64,000 bases of DNA from Cellulomonas sp. Leaf395 (GCF_001424125.1 NZ_LMQI01000005.1:62001-126000); one strand, 5' to 3'. Positions 21,125 to 30,435 are shown, counted from the stretch's first letter. Numbers and translations: made by a program. Notes: a model not told the origin generated them from the sequence alone.

Positions 21125-22432
21125 GTGACCCAACTCGACCAGTCCCTCGACCTCGACGGGTACGTCGACGCCGACCGGGCGCGCTGGGTCACTGAGCCGG
21201 CCAAGTCGCGCGAGCGGACGGCGTTCGAGCGGGACCGCGCGCGGCTGGTGCACTCCTCCGCGCTGCGGCGCCTCGGCGCCAAGACCCAGGTGCTCGGGCC
21301 GTCGTCGGACGACTTCGTGCGCACCCGGCTGACGCACACGCTCGAGGTCGCGCAGGTGGGCCGGGAGATCGGCAAGGCGCTGGGCTGCGACCCCGACATC
21401 GTCGACACGGCCTGCCTGGCGCACGACCTCGGGCACCCGCCGTTCGGGCACAACGGCGAGCGCGCGCTGGCGGAGCTGGCCAAGGGGATCGGCGGCTTCG
21501 AGGGCAATGCCCAGACGCTGCGGCTGCTCACCCGGCTGGAGCCCAAGGTCGTCGCCCCCGACGGTCGGGCGGTCGGGCTCAACCTCACCCGTGCGAGCCT
21601 CGACGCCTCCGTGAAGTACCCGTGGCGCCACCTCCAGGGGCCGGTGAGCGCCGCCAGCGGGAGGCCGACACACAAGTTCGGAGTCTACGAGGACGACCTG
21701 CCGGTCTTCGAGTGGCTGCGCGAGCAGGCACCCGACGGCCGCAAGTGCCTCGAGGCGCAGGTGATGGACCTGGCCGACGACATCTCCTACTCGGTGCACG
21801 ACGTCGAGGACGCGGTCGTCGGCGGGCGCCTGGACCTCGAGGTGCTCGGCGTCCCCGGGGAACGGGACCGGGTGGTCGAGGCGGTACAGACCTGGTACGG
21901 CGACGCAGTGAGCGCCGACGGGCTGCAGGACGCGATCGACCGGCTGGTCGCCGCGCGTCTGTGGCGTCCGGGGTTCGACGGGTCCCGCGCCGCGCTCGCC
22001 TCGCTCAAGGACTCCACCAGCCAGCTCATCGGCCGGTTCGCCCAGGCGTCGCAGCTGGCCACGCGCCAGGAGTACGGCTCGGGACCGCTCACGCGGTATG
22101 CGGCCGACCTGATCGTCCCGCACGACACGCTCGCCGAGATCCTGGTGCTCAAAGGCCTCGCGGTCACCTACGTCATGGCTCCGCGCGAGCTCGAACCGCT
22201 CTACCACCGGCAGCGCGAGGTGCTCGTCGACCTGGTGCACGTGCTGTCCGAGCGGGCGCCGATCGCCCTCGAGCCGCCGTTCGCCGCGGACTGGGTCGAG
22301 GCCGAGAACGACGCCGCCCGCCTGCGCGTCGTCATCGACCAGGTGGCCTCGCTGACCGACGTCTCGGCGGCCGAGCTGCACGCCCGGCTGGTTCACCCGC
22401 CCCGGCACGGTGGACCCCCCGTGCTGGTCTGA
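21125..22432 (+). CDS. dgt: Deoxyguanosinetriphosphate triphosphohydrolase-like protein
   Basis: HD-domain dNTP triphosphohydrolase that converts dNTPs to nucleosides and triphosphate, here 435 residues. The HD metal site is visible as H71 (RLTHTLEVAQ), H100-D101 (CLAHDLGHPPFGHNGE) and a later aspartate in MDLADDISYSVHDVEDA. It is annotated in the family as dGTPase-like type 2; whether it prefers dGTP is unknown. The GTG start is supported by the adjacent -10 element. dgt directly upstream of dnaG is a conserved actinobacterial order, linking dNTP pool control and primer synthesis by position. Confidence 0.92.
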   Translation: MTQLDQSLDLDGYVDADRARWVTEPAKSRERTAFERDRARLVHSSALRRLGAKTQVLGPSSDDFVRTRLTHTLEVAQVGREIGKALGCDPDIVDTACLAHDLGHPPFGHNGERALAELAKGIGGFEGNAQTLRLLTRLEPKVVAPDGRAVGLNLTRASLDASVKYPWRHLQGPVSAASGRPTHKFGVYEDDLPVFEWLREQAPDGRKCLEAQVMDLADDISYSVHDVEDAVVGGRLDLEVLGVPGERDRVVEAVQTWYGDAVSADGLQDAIDRLVAARLWRPGFDGSRAALASLKDSTSQLIGRFAQASQLATRQEYGSGPLTRYAADLIVPHDTLAEILVLKGLAVTYVMAPRELEPLYHRQREVLVDLVHVLSERAPIALEPPFAADWVEAENDAARLRVVIDQVASLTDVSAAELHARLVHPPRHGGPPVLV

Positions 22433-22461
22433 GATCGGTCCGTGCCCTCGGCCTCGACGCC

Positions 22462-22467
22462 TAGACT
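22462..22467 (+). promoter_or_regulatory. Leaderless -10 element of dnaG
   Basis: TAGACT ends exactly 6 nt before the dnaG GTG and there is no ribosome binding site between them. The geometry is the same as at dgt. Confidence 0.5.
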
Positions 22468-22473
22468 CCTCGC

Positions 22474-24420
22474 GTGGCAGGACGCATCCGGCGGGAGGAC
22501 GTGGAAGCGGTCCGCGAGCGTGCCCACATCGAGGAGATCGTCGGCCAGCACGTCACGCTGAGGTCCGCGGGCGTCGGCTCCATGAAGGGCCTCTGCCCCT
22601 TCCACGACGAGCGTTCCCCCTCCTTCCACGTGCGCCCCCAGGTCGGCCGGTACCACTGCTTCGGCTGCGGCGAGGGTGGCGACGTCATCGACTTCGTCCA
22701 GAAGGTCGACGGGCTCGGGTTCTCCGAGGCGGTCGAGTACCTGGCCGGCAAGGTCGGCCTCCAGCTCCGGTACGAGGAGGGCGGCGCGCCCCGCCCCGGC
22801 GAGGAGCCCGGCAAGCGCCGTCGCCTGATCGAGGCCCACAAGGTGGCCGAGGAGTTCTACCGCGAGCAGCTGAGCACGCCCGCCGCCGCAGCCGGCCGCC
22901 AGTTCCTCGCCGAGCGCGGCTTCGACCGGGCCGCCGCCGCGGACTTCGGGGTCGGGTTCGCCCCGCAGGGCTGGGACTCGCTCTTGCGGCACCTGCGCGG
23001 CCGCGGGTTCACGGAGTCCGAGCTGACGCTCTCCGGGCTCGTCAGCCAGGGGCAGCGCGGCGTCTACGACCGGTTCCGGGGCCGGTTGGTGTGGCCCATC
23101 CGGGAGGTGACGGGGGAGACCGTCGGCTTCGGCGCGCGTCACCTGTTCGCCGAGGACCAAGGCCCCAAGTACCTGAACACCCCCGAGACGCCGCTCTACA
23201 AGAAGTCGCACGTGCTCTACGGCATCGACCTGGCCAAGCGGGACCTGCAGCGCGACAAGCGGGTGGTCGTGGTCGAGGGCTACACCGACGTGATGGCCAT
23301 GCACCTGTCCGGGGTCGGCACGGCAGTGGCCACGTGCGGGACGGCGTTCGGGTCCGACCACGCGCGCATCGTCCGCCGGCTCATCGGCGACTCGGGATCC
23401 TCCGGTGGGGTCCAGCTGGCGTCCGGCGCCTCCGTCGGCGGCGAGATCATCTTCACGTTCGACGGTGACGCCGCTGGGCAGAAGGCCGCGCTGCGGGCGT
23501 TCGGGGAGGACCAGTCGTTCTCGGCGCAGACGTTCGTCGCCGTCGAGAAGTCGGGCATGGACCCGTGCGAGCTTCGGCAGGCCAAGGGTCCCGACGCGGT
23601 CCGCGCGCTGGTGGCCGGCCGCACTCCGCTGTACGAGTTCGTCATCCGCTCGACCCTCGCGTCCTACGACCTGCGCACCGCGGAGGGCCGGATCGGTGCC
23701 CTGCGAGCCGCCGCCCCGATCGTGGCCGGGATCCGCGACGCCGCGCTGCGCCCCGAGTACACCCGGCTGCTGTCCGGCTGGCTCGGCATCGACGACCAGG
23801 ACTCCGTGCGCCGGGCGGTGCAGGGTGCGTCCACGCGCCCGCAGGCCACCGGTCGTTCGCAGACCAGCAACGAGCGGCCCACCGCATCGTCCGAGCCGAC
23901 TCCCATGCCGGTCCAGCGCATGCCCGTCCCTGACCGCCGGGACCCGGTCGCGCAGATCGAGCGCACCGCCCTCGAGGTCGTGCTCCAGCGACCGGACCTG
24001 GTGGCCGCCGACTTCGACGAGCTCCCCTCGGACGCGTTCGGCGCCCCCGCCTACCGGGCCGTCCACGAGGCGATCCGTGCGGCCGGCGGACTCACCGCCG
24101 CCCGCCCGCTGGTGCAGGCGTCCGGCGGCTCGACCGGGTGGGTCGGCGCCGTCATCGAGGAGGCCGCCGAGCCCGTCCGCGCCCTGGTCACCGAGCTCGC
24201 CGTCGCGCCGCTGCCCGAGGACCGGCCCGAGTCGCTCGAGGGCTACGTGAAGGGTGTCGTGCTGCGCCTGGTGGAGATCGGGTTCACCCGGCACATCGCC
24301 GACCTGCGCGGACGCCTGCAGCGGATGGACGCCGAGGCGGACCCGGCCGCGTACCAGGCCGCGTTCGCGGAGCTGGTCGAGGTCGAGGGCCGCCGCCGCA
24401 ACCTGCGCGAGAGCGCCTGA
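22474..24420 (+). CDS. dnaG: DNA primase
   Basis: Synthesises RNA primers at the replication fork, 648 residues. The CHC2 zinc ribbon uses C41, H44, C62 and C65 (CPFHDERSP, HCFGCGEGGD). The catalytic core follows, with the RNA-polymerase-like basic patch (GPKYLNTPETPLYKK) and TOPRIM acidic residues in VVVVEGYTDVMAMH and FTFDGDAAG. From about residue 490 the C-terminal helicase-interaction domain begins after a low-complexity, proline/serine-rich linker. An unusual short glycine/serine-rich insert (GDSGSSGGVQLASGASVGGE) interrupts the TOPRIM region at about residue 305-325, a feature seen in some actinobacterial primases. Confidence 0.95.
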   Translation: MAGRIRREDVEAVRERAHIEEIVGQHVTLRSAGVGSMKGLCPFHDERSPSFHVRPQVGRYHCFGCGEGGDVIDFVQKVDGLGFSEAVEYLAGKVGLQLRYEEGGAPRPGEEPGKRRRLIEAHKVAEEFYREQLSTPAAAAGRQFLAERGFDRAAAADFGVGFAPQGWDSLLRHLRGRGFTESELTLSGLVSQGQRGVYDRFRGRLVWPIREVTGETVGFGARHLFAEDQGPKYLNTPETPLYKKSHVLYGIDLAKRDLQRDKRVVVVEGYTDVMAMHLSGVGTAVATCGTAFGSDHARIVRRLIGDSGSSGGVQLASGASVGGEIIFTFDGDAAGQKAALRAFGEDQSFSAQTFVAVEKSGMDPCELRQAKGPDAVRALVAGRTPLYEFVIRSTLASYDLRTAEGRIGALRAAAPIVAGIRDAALRPEYTRLLSGWLGIDDQDSVRRAVQGASTRPQATGRSQTSNERPTASSEPTPMPVQRMPVPDRRDPVAQIERTALEVVLQRPDLVAADFDELPSDAFGAPAYRAVHEAIRAAGGLTAARPLVQASGGSTGWVGAVIEEAAEPVRALVTELAVAPLPEDRPESLEGYVKGVVLRLVEIGFTRHIADLRGRLQRMDAEADPAAYQAAFAELVEVEGRRRNLRESA

Positions 24421-24433
24421 CCCAGCCCTGCGG

Positions 24434-24512
24434 TGAGGGTAGGCAATCCTGCATCGTCGCAGGTCAGGGCAGGCTTTGCTTCGATGACAAGAGGGTCGTG
24501 GCTGCCTACGGT
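24434..24512 (+). promoter_or_regulatory. VIT-gene promoter with two iron-box-like sites
   Basis: ATGACA (24484-24489) and TACGGT (24507-24512) are 17 nt apart, and the ATG follows 6 nt later. Upstream, TGAGGGTAGGCAATCCTGC (24434-24452) matches 13 of 19 positions of the DtxR/IdeR consensus, and TCAGGGCAGGCTTTGCTTC (24464-24482) matches 11. Both lie upstream of the -35, the position where IdeR activates iron-storage genes in mycobacteria. Confidence 0.5.
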
Positions 24513-24518
24513 GGAGTC

Positions 24519-25112
24519 ATGACCGTCCTGCCGACGCACCCCATCGCGACGGTGGAGAACCGTCCCGTCCCGACGCTGCGGAGCCTGAACTGGCTGCGGG
24601 CGGGTGTGCTCGGCGCCAACGACGGCATCGTCTCGGTCGCCGCCACCGTGCTCGGAGTCGCCGGTGCGGCCACTGCGGTGGGCACGATCGCCCTCGCGGG
24701 TATCGCCGCTCTCGTGGCCGGAGCGTTGTCCATGGCCGCAGGCGAGTACGTGTCGGTGAGCAGCCAGCGCGACGCCGAGCAGTCGGCCGTGCGCCGCGGG
24801 CGGGTCCTGCCGACGATCGTCGTGCCGGAAGCCGGCGAGTTCACCAACCCGTGGCACGCCGCCGTCGCCTCGCTCATCGCCTTCCTCGTCGGCGGGCTGG
24901 TACCGCTCCTGGTGGTGCTCGCGCCGTGGGGCGCCGCGCGGGTCCCGGCAACCTTCGCCGCGGTCGTCGTCGCCCTGGTGGTCACCGGGCTCGTGGCGGC
25001 GTGGTTCAGCGACGCCGAGCCGCGCCGTGCGGTCCTGCGCAACGTGCTCGGCGGTTCCGTCGCGATGGCGGTGACGTACGGTGTCGGCTTGCTCGTGGGG
25101 ACGTCGCTGTAG
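24519..25112 (+). CDS. VIT/CCC1-family metal transporter
   Basis: Membrane protein of the vacuolar-iron-transporter family, 197 residues. Members move Fe2+ or Mn2+ out of the cytoplasm. The first helix has the diagnostic LRAGVLGANDGIVSVAA with its metal-site aspartate, followed by the second-helix motif ALSMAAGEYVSVSSQRD. About five transmembrane helices are predicted. The cytoplasmic metal-binding domain between helices 2 and 3 is short. The ATG was chosen at the family start and because a -10 hexamer precedes it by 6 nt. Two iron-box-like sites upstream suggest iron-dependent expression. Confidence 0.88.
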   Translation: MTVLPTHPIATVENRPVPTLRSLNWLRAGVLGANDGIVSVAATVLGVAGAATAVGTIALAGIAALVAGALSMAAGEYVSVSSQRDAEQSAVRRGRVLPTIVVPEAGEFTNPWHAAVASLIAFLVGGLVPLLVVLAPWGAARVPATFAAVVVALVVTGLVAAWFSDAEPRRAVLRNVLGGSVAMAVTYGVGLLVGTSL

Positions 25113-25121
25113 CGGGCCGCC

Positions 25122-25919
25122 TCAGCGCAGCGCGACGAGCCCGGTGCCGTCGTCGGCGGGCAGGAGTGTGTGCACCGCGGCCGTCACCGTCATGGCGCGG
25201 ATCGAGAGCTGGCCGCCGTAGTAGGACAGGAACGCGGTGTCGGTCGCGTCGCGGCCGGTGGCGATCCGGACCAGCGACTCGCGCGGCGCCAGCCGGGTCG
25301 CGTCGACCACGTGCCAGGCGCCGTCGACGTAGGCCTCGGCGACCGCGTGGAAGTCCATCGGCTTGAGCCCGGGCGCGTACACCGACACGAGCCGCGCCGG
25401 GACGTCCTTGGCCCTCAGCAGCGCGACGACGAGGTGCGCGAAGTCGCGGCACACGCCGCGGCGCTTGAGCAGCGTGTCCGTGGCGCCGTCGGTGGGCAGG
25501 CTCGAGCCCGACAGGTAGGTGACGTGCCCGGTGACCCAGGCGACGACGGCGTCGAGCAGCTCGGGGCCCTCGATGCCGCGGAACTGGTCGCGGGCGAACG
25601 CCAGCAGGCGGTCCGAGTCGGCGTAGCGGCTGGGCCGGCGGTACTCGACGAGGTCGATGTCCTCGATGGCCGGGGGGTCGCTCAGGCCGGTGACGGTGGC
25701 CTGGTAGTCGACGACCAGACGGCCGGCGGGGGACAGCACGCGGTGCATGCGACCCCCGTGCGCCGTCTTGATCTCGGTGACGTCCAGGGGCCCGTCCTCG
25801 TGGCGCACCGACAGGATCTCGGAGCGGTCGTAGGCGCCGTCCGCGACGGCGACGGAGAGCTGGATCTCGAGCGGGTCGCGCACGTCCAGGGACAGGTGCG
25901 AGGTGACGGTGCGCAGCAC
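25122..25919 (-). CDS. Transglutaminase-like cysteine peptidase family protein
   Basis: Protein of 265 residues with an N-terminal beta-domain and a C-terminal transglutaminase-like core. The catalytic triad is C157 (KRRGVCRDFAH), H191 (PMDFHAVAEAYVDG) and D206 (WHVVDATRLAP). Bacterial members are thought to act as peptidases or amidases, but substrates are mostly unknown. The GTG at 25919 is chosen because AAAGGA lies 9 nt upstream and family members begin here; ATGs at 25943 and 25958 are in frame but lack a ribosome site. There is no signal peptide, so it is probably cytoplasmic. It converges on the VIT gene. Confidence 0.82.
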   Translation of the reverse strand: MLRTVTSHLSLDVRDPLEIQLSVAVADGAYDRSEILSVRHEDGPLDVTEIKTAHGGRMHRVLSPAGRLVVDYQATVTGLSDPPAIEDIDLVEYRRPSRYADSDRLLAFARDQFRGIEGPELLDAVVAWVTGHVTYLSGSSLPTDGATDTLLKRRGVCRDFAHLVVALLRAKDVPARLVSVYAPGLKPMDFHAVAEAYVDGAWHVVDATRLAPRESLVRIATGRDATDTAFLSYYGGQLSIRAMTVTAAVHTLLPADDGTGLVALR

Positions 25920-26093
25920 GGCCGGGGGTCCTTTCCCGGCCATCGGCGGCCGGACCATCAGGGGGGCAGGCGCAAGTGTGAGGCTCGCGGGGCGATCCGT
26001 CCAGCCCGCGGACAGGACCCGATGAACCTGCAGGTCAGCGGCCTGCGCGCCGCGGCCGTCGCCCGTGCTCCGGAGGCGTCCGGACGCACGTGC

Positions 26094-26131
26094 GGCGCGG
26101 GGGTTACCGGCCGGTAGGCCACCCCCGCGCC
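26094..26131 (-). terminator. Terminator of the second sugar operon
   Basis: GGCGCGGGGGT (26094-26104) pairs perfectly with ACCCCCGCGCC (26121-26131), and the loop can pair further (GGCC/GGCC). It lies 19 nt beyond the stop of the GH32/68-like gene. Confidence 0.7.
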
Positions 26132-26149
26132 GCGCCGCGCGCATCCCCG

Positions 26150-27118
26150 TCAGTCGCGGAGCACCGCCGGGTCGAGAACGTCCATCCGCCGGCCGTCCCA
26201 CCGCACGGGCAGGGGGTCGCTCACCCCCCCGACGAACCCCCCCTCGGGGCCGGTGTGATGGAACGCGAGCAGCACCCACCGGCCGTCGGACCGGCGGCGC
26301 ACCAGCCGCCCGCTGTACAGGGAGTCATCCGTCGCCTGGTGGGCGTGGGCGACGTCGTACGGACCGAGCAGGCTCGCCGCCGGGGTCGCCCAGACGCCTC
26401 CGGTGGCACCGGTGACGACCCCGGCCGCGGACATGTCCGTCGCCAGGCACGAGAACAGCAGCACCGGGGCGCCGTCGACCACCTCGACCTGCGTCACCTC
26501 GAGCTGACCGAACCCCTGCCCGGGCTCGGTCAGCGGTGCTCGCAGCTCCCACGTGCGCAGGTCCGGCGACCAGGCGTGCCCGACGACGCCGCGGTCGTCG
26601 GCCGGACCTGTGCGCGCCCGGGCGGTGATGAGCATGTGCCAGCCGTCACCGTCCGGGTCCGCGAACACCCACGGGTCGCGGAAGGCCTCGTCGTGCCACT
26701 GCCCGTCGGCCAGCACCTCGTACCACTCGCCGTCGGCCCGCAGCACCGGGTTCGTCGGGGACTTGTCCCACGTCATCAGGTCGTTCGAGGTGGCGTACCC
26801 GATCGTCTGCCGGTTGCCCGCCGGGGTGAGCGTCGAGCCGGTGTAGAAGAGGAACCATGTGCCGTCGGGGTGCCGCACGACCGAGCCGGTCCACGTGGCC
26901 AGGTCGTCGAACGCCGGTGCGTCGCTGCGGACGAGGGCGTCCGCCACCCGGGTCCAGTCCTGCAGGTCCGACGACACCGCGTGCCCGATCGAGGCTCGGT
27001 AGTGCCGGCGGTCCGGGTCATGCAATGCACGCGACGCGTAGAGGAAGAAGAGGTGGTACTGCTCGCCGTCGTCCGCGAGCCAGAAGTCCCACACCCACGA
27101 CTCAGGAAGGGTGAACAT
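26150..27118 (-). CDS. GH32/GH68-like beta-fructosidase superfamily protein
   Basis: Five-bladed beta-propeller glycosidase of the furanosidase superfamily, 322 residues. The expected nucleophile is D11 in WVWDFWLADDG, the transition-state stabiliser lies in the RDP motif (147-149, EAFRDPWVF), and the acid/base is probably E207 in GFGQLEVTQVE. The motifs fit fructosidases best, though distant GH43 members share the fold. There is no signal peptide, so it should act on an imported fructose-containing sugar. It is the last gene of the ABC operon whose permease carries a frameshift. Confidence 0.72.
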   Translation of the reverse strand: MFTLPESWVWDFWLADDGEQYHLFFLYASRALHDPDRRHYRASIGHAVSSDLQDWTRVADALVRSDAPAFDDLATWTGSVVRHPDGTWFLFYTGSTLTPAGNRQTIGYATSNDLMTWDKSPTNPVLRADGEWYEVLADGQWHDEAFRDPWVFADPDGDGWHMLITARARTGPADDRGVVGHAWSPDLRTWELRAPLTEPGQGFGQLEVTQVEVVDGAPVLLFSCLATDMSAAGVVTGATGGVWATPAASLLGPYDVAHAHQATDDSLYSGRLVRRRSDGRWVLLAFHHTGPEGGFVGGVSDPLPVRWDGRRMDVLDPAVLRD

Positions 27119-27166
27119 GTCTGCCTTTCACGCCGTTTCCGGCGAGGGATTCGAGGGTTCGAGGGG

Positions 27167-28082
27167 TCAGCCCTTGACGCCGCTGGCGGCGACGCTGCTG
27201 ACGAAGGCCCGCTGGAACGAGAGGAACACGATGAGCACGGGCAGCGTGATCAGGGACGTGTAGGCCATGACCTCGCCCCACGCGGCGTTCAGCTGGAAGA
27301 AGTACTGCATCCCGACCATGACCGGGCGCAGGCTCTCCTCCTGCACGACCATGAGCGGCCACAGGTAGGAGTTCCAGGCGGGCAGGAAGGTGAGGATCGC
27401 GACGGTCGCGAACGCCGGGCCGGCCAGGGGGACCACGATCTTGCGGTAGATCGTGAACCAGCCGGCCCCGTCGATCCGTGCGGCCTCGTCCAGAGACTTC
27501 GGGATGGTCGAGAAGTACTGGGTGAACAGGAAGATCGAGAACGCGTTCGCGATGAACGGGATGATCTGGACCTGGTAGGTGTTCAGCCAGCCGAAGTCGT
27601 ACTTCGGGACGGCGCCCTCGAACACGAGGTTCGGAAGCTTGGACACCCAGTAGACCATCGGGATGGCGATCGTCTCGAAGGGCACGATGAGCGTCGCGAT
27701 GATGACCGCGAGCACCACCCCGCGGCCTTTCCACTCCAGCCGGGGACAGCGCGAACCCGCACATGCTGTTGACCACCAGGCCGAGCACGACGATCAGCGT
27801 GGTGACCAGCACCGAGTTGAACATGAAGCGAGCCACGGGGACTCGGTCGAACACCCCGCTGTAGTTGTCCAGGCTGATGTCGCCCACGGGCAGGAACGCC
27901 CGCAGCGAGCCCACGTCGGACAGGATCTGGCCGTCCGGCTTGAGACTGGACACGAACATGAACACGAGCGGGAACAGGAAGATGACCGCGAACGCGCCCA
28001 TCGCGACGTACGAGAAGATGCGGCGCCGGCGACGCTGCTGGTGCTCCGACCGGTCCAGCCGGGAGACGGTAGCGGTGGTCAT
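27167..28082 (-). pseudogene. Carbohydrate ABC transporter permease (MalG-like), frameshifted
   Basis: The first ~113 residues read as a normal sugar permease N-terminus (FLFPLVFMFVSSLKPDG, then NSMCGFALS). The frame then fails at a run of four Gs on the plus strand (27742-27745). One base less would continue as S-RLEWKGRGVVLAVIIATL and on through the EAA loop DEAARIDGAGWFTIYRKIVV to a normal end VAASGVKG at 27167, about 304 residues in total. The second half is intact as an open frame up to 27718. It is either a recent 1-nt insertion that disables the transporter or a homopolymer sequencing error. Stop-to-start gap to the partner permease is 3 nt. Confidence 0.85.
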
Positions 28083-28085
28083 GGC

Positions 28086-29045
28086 TCAGTCCTTCTCTCG
28101 GGTGACGAAGCGCTGCACGAGGGCGATCACGAGCACCAGCACGAAGAAGATGAGGGAGATCGCGGCGCCGTAGCCGGTCTCCTGCTCCCGGTACCCCTTG
28201 CGGACCGCGTGGTAGACGATCGTCGTCGTCGAGTCCTGCGGGCCGCCCTGCGTCATCACGTCGACCTGCACGAACAGGCCCAGCGCGGCGATGGTGATCG
28301 TCACCAGGACGAAGATCATGGTGGAGCGCAGGCCAGGCCAGGTCACGTTCCTGAACTGCGCCCAGGCGTCCGCGCCGTCCATGCGCGCGGCCTCGTAGAG
28401 CTCGTCGGGGATGGTCTGCAGCCCCGAGAGCCAGATGAGCATGTGGAACCCGACCGCCTGCCAGATCGACAGCACGATGATTGCCGGCAGCGCGGTGCGG
28501 GGGTTGTTGAGCCAGTCGGCGCCCTGCAGCGCCCCGAACGTCACCGTGTCGATGAACGAGTTGATCAGCCCGGTCGGCTGGTACATGAACTTCCAGAGGA
28601 TCGACACCACGACGATCGACGTGACGACCGGGATGAAGTAGACGATCCGGAAGAACGTCACGCCGCGGAGCTTCTGGTTGACCAGCACCGCGAGGAGCAG
28701 GCCCAGACCGGCCTGCACGGGGACGACGACGATCGCGAACAGGAACGTGTTGAGGACCGACCGCAGGAAGACGGGGTCCTGCGTGAACGCGCGGACGAAG
28801 TTGTCGAGTCCGACGAACCGCGGTGGGTTCGGGGAGATGAGCCGCGCGTTGGTGAACGACAGGGCGAACGCCAGCAGCACGGGGACGATGAGGAACAGGG
28901 CGATCAGGATGGCGGCCGGAGCAGCCATCGCGAGCCCGGAGCGGCGTTCGCCGCGGGCGCCGGCAGAGGACCGGCGACGTCGGTGCACGGGGGTGTCCGG
29001 CGGCCGCGGGGGCGCGACGGACGTGGTGGAAGAGGCCATGGTCAT
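28086..29045 (-). CDS. Carbohydrate ABC transporter permease (MalF-like)
   Basis: Membrane subunit of a second sugar importer, 319 residues. A basic, proline-rich N-terminal tail of about 38 residues precedes six transmembrane helices, the first being MAAPAAILIALFLIVPVLLA. The EAA loop is YEAARMDGADAWAQFRNVTW. Unlike MalF of the first cluster it has no large extracytoplasmic loop, so it is of the UgpA/compact type. It lies between the binding-protein gene and the frameshifted partner permease; if the partner is truly broken this transporter cannot work. Confidence 0.9.
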   Translation of the reverse strand: MTMASSTTSVAPPRPPDTPVHRRRRSSAGARGERRSGLAMAAPAAILIALFLIVPVLLAFALSFTNARLISPNPPRFVGLDNFVRAFTQDPVFLRSVLNTFLFAIVVVPVQAGLGLLLAVLVNQKLRGVTFFRIVYFIPVVTSIVVVSILWKFMYQPTGLINSFIDTVTFGALQGADWLNNPRTALPAIIVLSIWQAVGFHMLIWLSGLQTIPDELYEAARMDGADAWAQFRNVTWPGLRSTMIFVLVTITIAALGLFVQVDVMTQGGPQDSTTTIVYHAVRKGYREQETGYGAAISLIFFVLVLVIALVQRFVTREKD

Positions 29046-29054
29046 GTCCGATCG

Positions 29055-29084
29055 GGCGGGGGCGGCGGCAGTGCCGCCCCCGCC
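29055..29084 (-). terminator. Attenuating hairpin after the binding-protein gene
   Basis: GGCGGGGGCGGC (29055-29066) and GCCGCCCCCGCC (29073-29084) are perfect 12-bp arms with a 6-nt loop. It lies between the binding-protein stop and the first permease start, the same position as the hairpin after malE. Confidence 0.7.
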
Positions 29085-29096
29085 GGTCAGGACGGC

Positions 29097-30386
29097 TCAG
29101 AAGCCGTAGCCGTCGTTGGACGAGATGTTGGTGTCGATCTCCTTGACCGCTCCGTCGAGGGTCGACTGCACGTCGGCGCCGCTCATGATGTCCTTGGCCG
29201 CCTTCTCGAACGTGCTCGAGATGACCGGGTAGGCCGGGGTGGCGGGACGGGCGAGCGCGAACTCCTGGGAGAGCTCGACGAACGGGCGCAGCGGGTCGCC
29301 CTCACCGAAGTTGGCGGAGAGCTCCTCGGCAGCCGCGGTGGCGGGGATGACCACCTGCTTGTCGCTGAACTCGGCGATGTACTTGTCCTGGAAGCTGAAC
29401 TCCAGGTACTCGCGCGCACCGTCGGCCGCGTCGCAGCTGGAGGAGATGCCCCACTGCCAGGACCCGCCACCGATCTTCGGTCCGTCGCCGAAGTCCGGCG
29501 GCGGGAGGATCAGCAGGTCGTCGCCGACCGCCTCGAGCGAGTCCATCGCGTTCCAGACGCCCGTGTAGCTCATCGCGACGACGTCGTCGTTGAACTCCTG
29601 GTTGCCGATCGTGCCGGAGTTGCTGGCAAAGCCCTTGGCGAAGGCGTCCTGGAACCACGTGAAGAACGTGACGGCCTCCGGCCCGTTGAGGGCACCCTCC
29701 GCCGAGAGCATGGTGTCGCGGTCGATGAGGTCACCGCCCGCGCTCTGCAGCATGGGGGAGTAGGCGTACGACCACCACTCGCCCTTGTCCTCGGCGCCGA
29801 TGTCCAGGGGCGTGTCGTAGCCCGCGGCCTGAAGGGTGGCCAGCGCGGCGTCGAACTCGTCGATCGTCCACGGGTCGTCGATCGTCGGGATGCGGATGCC
29901 GTTGGCTTCCAGCACCGACTTGCGAGCGAAGATCGACAAGGCCGCATCCCAGTAGCCGGCCGCGTAGATCTCGTCCTGGTACGTCCCGACGGCCGTCGGG
30001 AGCAGGTTGTCGGTGATGCTCGTGGGCAGACCGAGCGGCTGGATGTACTCCGCCCACGCCCAGTTGGGGACGATCGGGCCGTCCATGTCGAGCAGGCACG
30101 GCAGGTCGCCCGCGGTGGCTGCCGCGACGATCGCGTCGTTGTAGGCGCCCTGGGGGAAGGACTCCTCGACCACCGTGTACTTGTCCTGCGACGCGTTGAA
30201 CTCGTCGATGATCTTGGTGTAGACCTCGAGCTCGGCGGGGTTGCCGGCCGAGTGCGTCCACATGGTGAGCTCCTGGGGTCCGTCACCGGACCCGCCGTCG
30301 CCCTGACCTGCCTGTCCACAGGCGGAGAGTGCCAGGGCTGACGCCGCCGACACCGATACGATCGTGACAAGGGACCTGCGCTTCAT
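29097..30386 (-). CDS. Sugar-binding lipoprotein of ABC transporter
   Basis: Extracytoplasmic solute-binding protein, family 1, 429 residues. Signal peptide SAASALALSAC with lipobox cysteine, followed by a glycine-rich linker. The ligand-binding core starts ELTMWTHSAGNPAELEVYTK, a typical carbohydrate-binding lobe opening; aromatic residues rich in WWSYAYSPM and GGGSWQWGISS would stack on sugar rings. The ATG at 30386 follows AAAGGAA by 6 nt. The sugar is not known; the GH32/68-like enzyme in the operon suggests a fructose-containing oligosaccharide. Confidence 0.9.
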   Translation of the reverse strand: MKRRSLVTIVSVSAASALALSACGQAGQGDGGSGDGPQELTMWTHSAGNPAELEVYTKIIDEFNASQDKYTVVEESFPQGAYNDAIVAAATAGDLPCLLDMDGPIVPNWAWAEYIQPLGLPTSITDNLLPTAVGTYQDEIYAAGYWDAALSIFARKSVLEANGIRIPTIDDPWTIDEFDAALATLQAAGYDTPLDIGAEDKGEWWSYAYSPMLQSAGGDLIDRDTMLSAEGALNGPEAVTFFTWFQDAFAKGFASNSGTIGNQEFNDDVVAMSYTGVWNAMDSLEAVGDDLLILPPPDFGDGPKIGGGSWQWGISSSCDAADGAREYLEFSFQDKYIAEFSDKQVVIPATAAAEELSANFGEGDPLRPFVELSQEFALARPATPAYPVISSTFEKAAKDIMSGADVQSTLDGAVKEIDTNISSNDGYGF

Positions 30387-30435
30387 CGGGGGTTCCTTTC
30401 CTGGTGCCCGACCGGCATGTCGGGTCACCGCTCCA

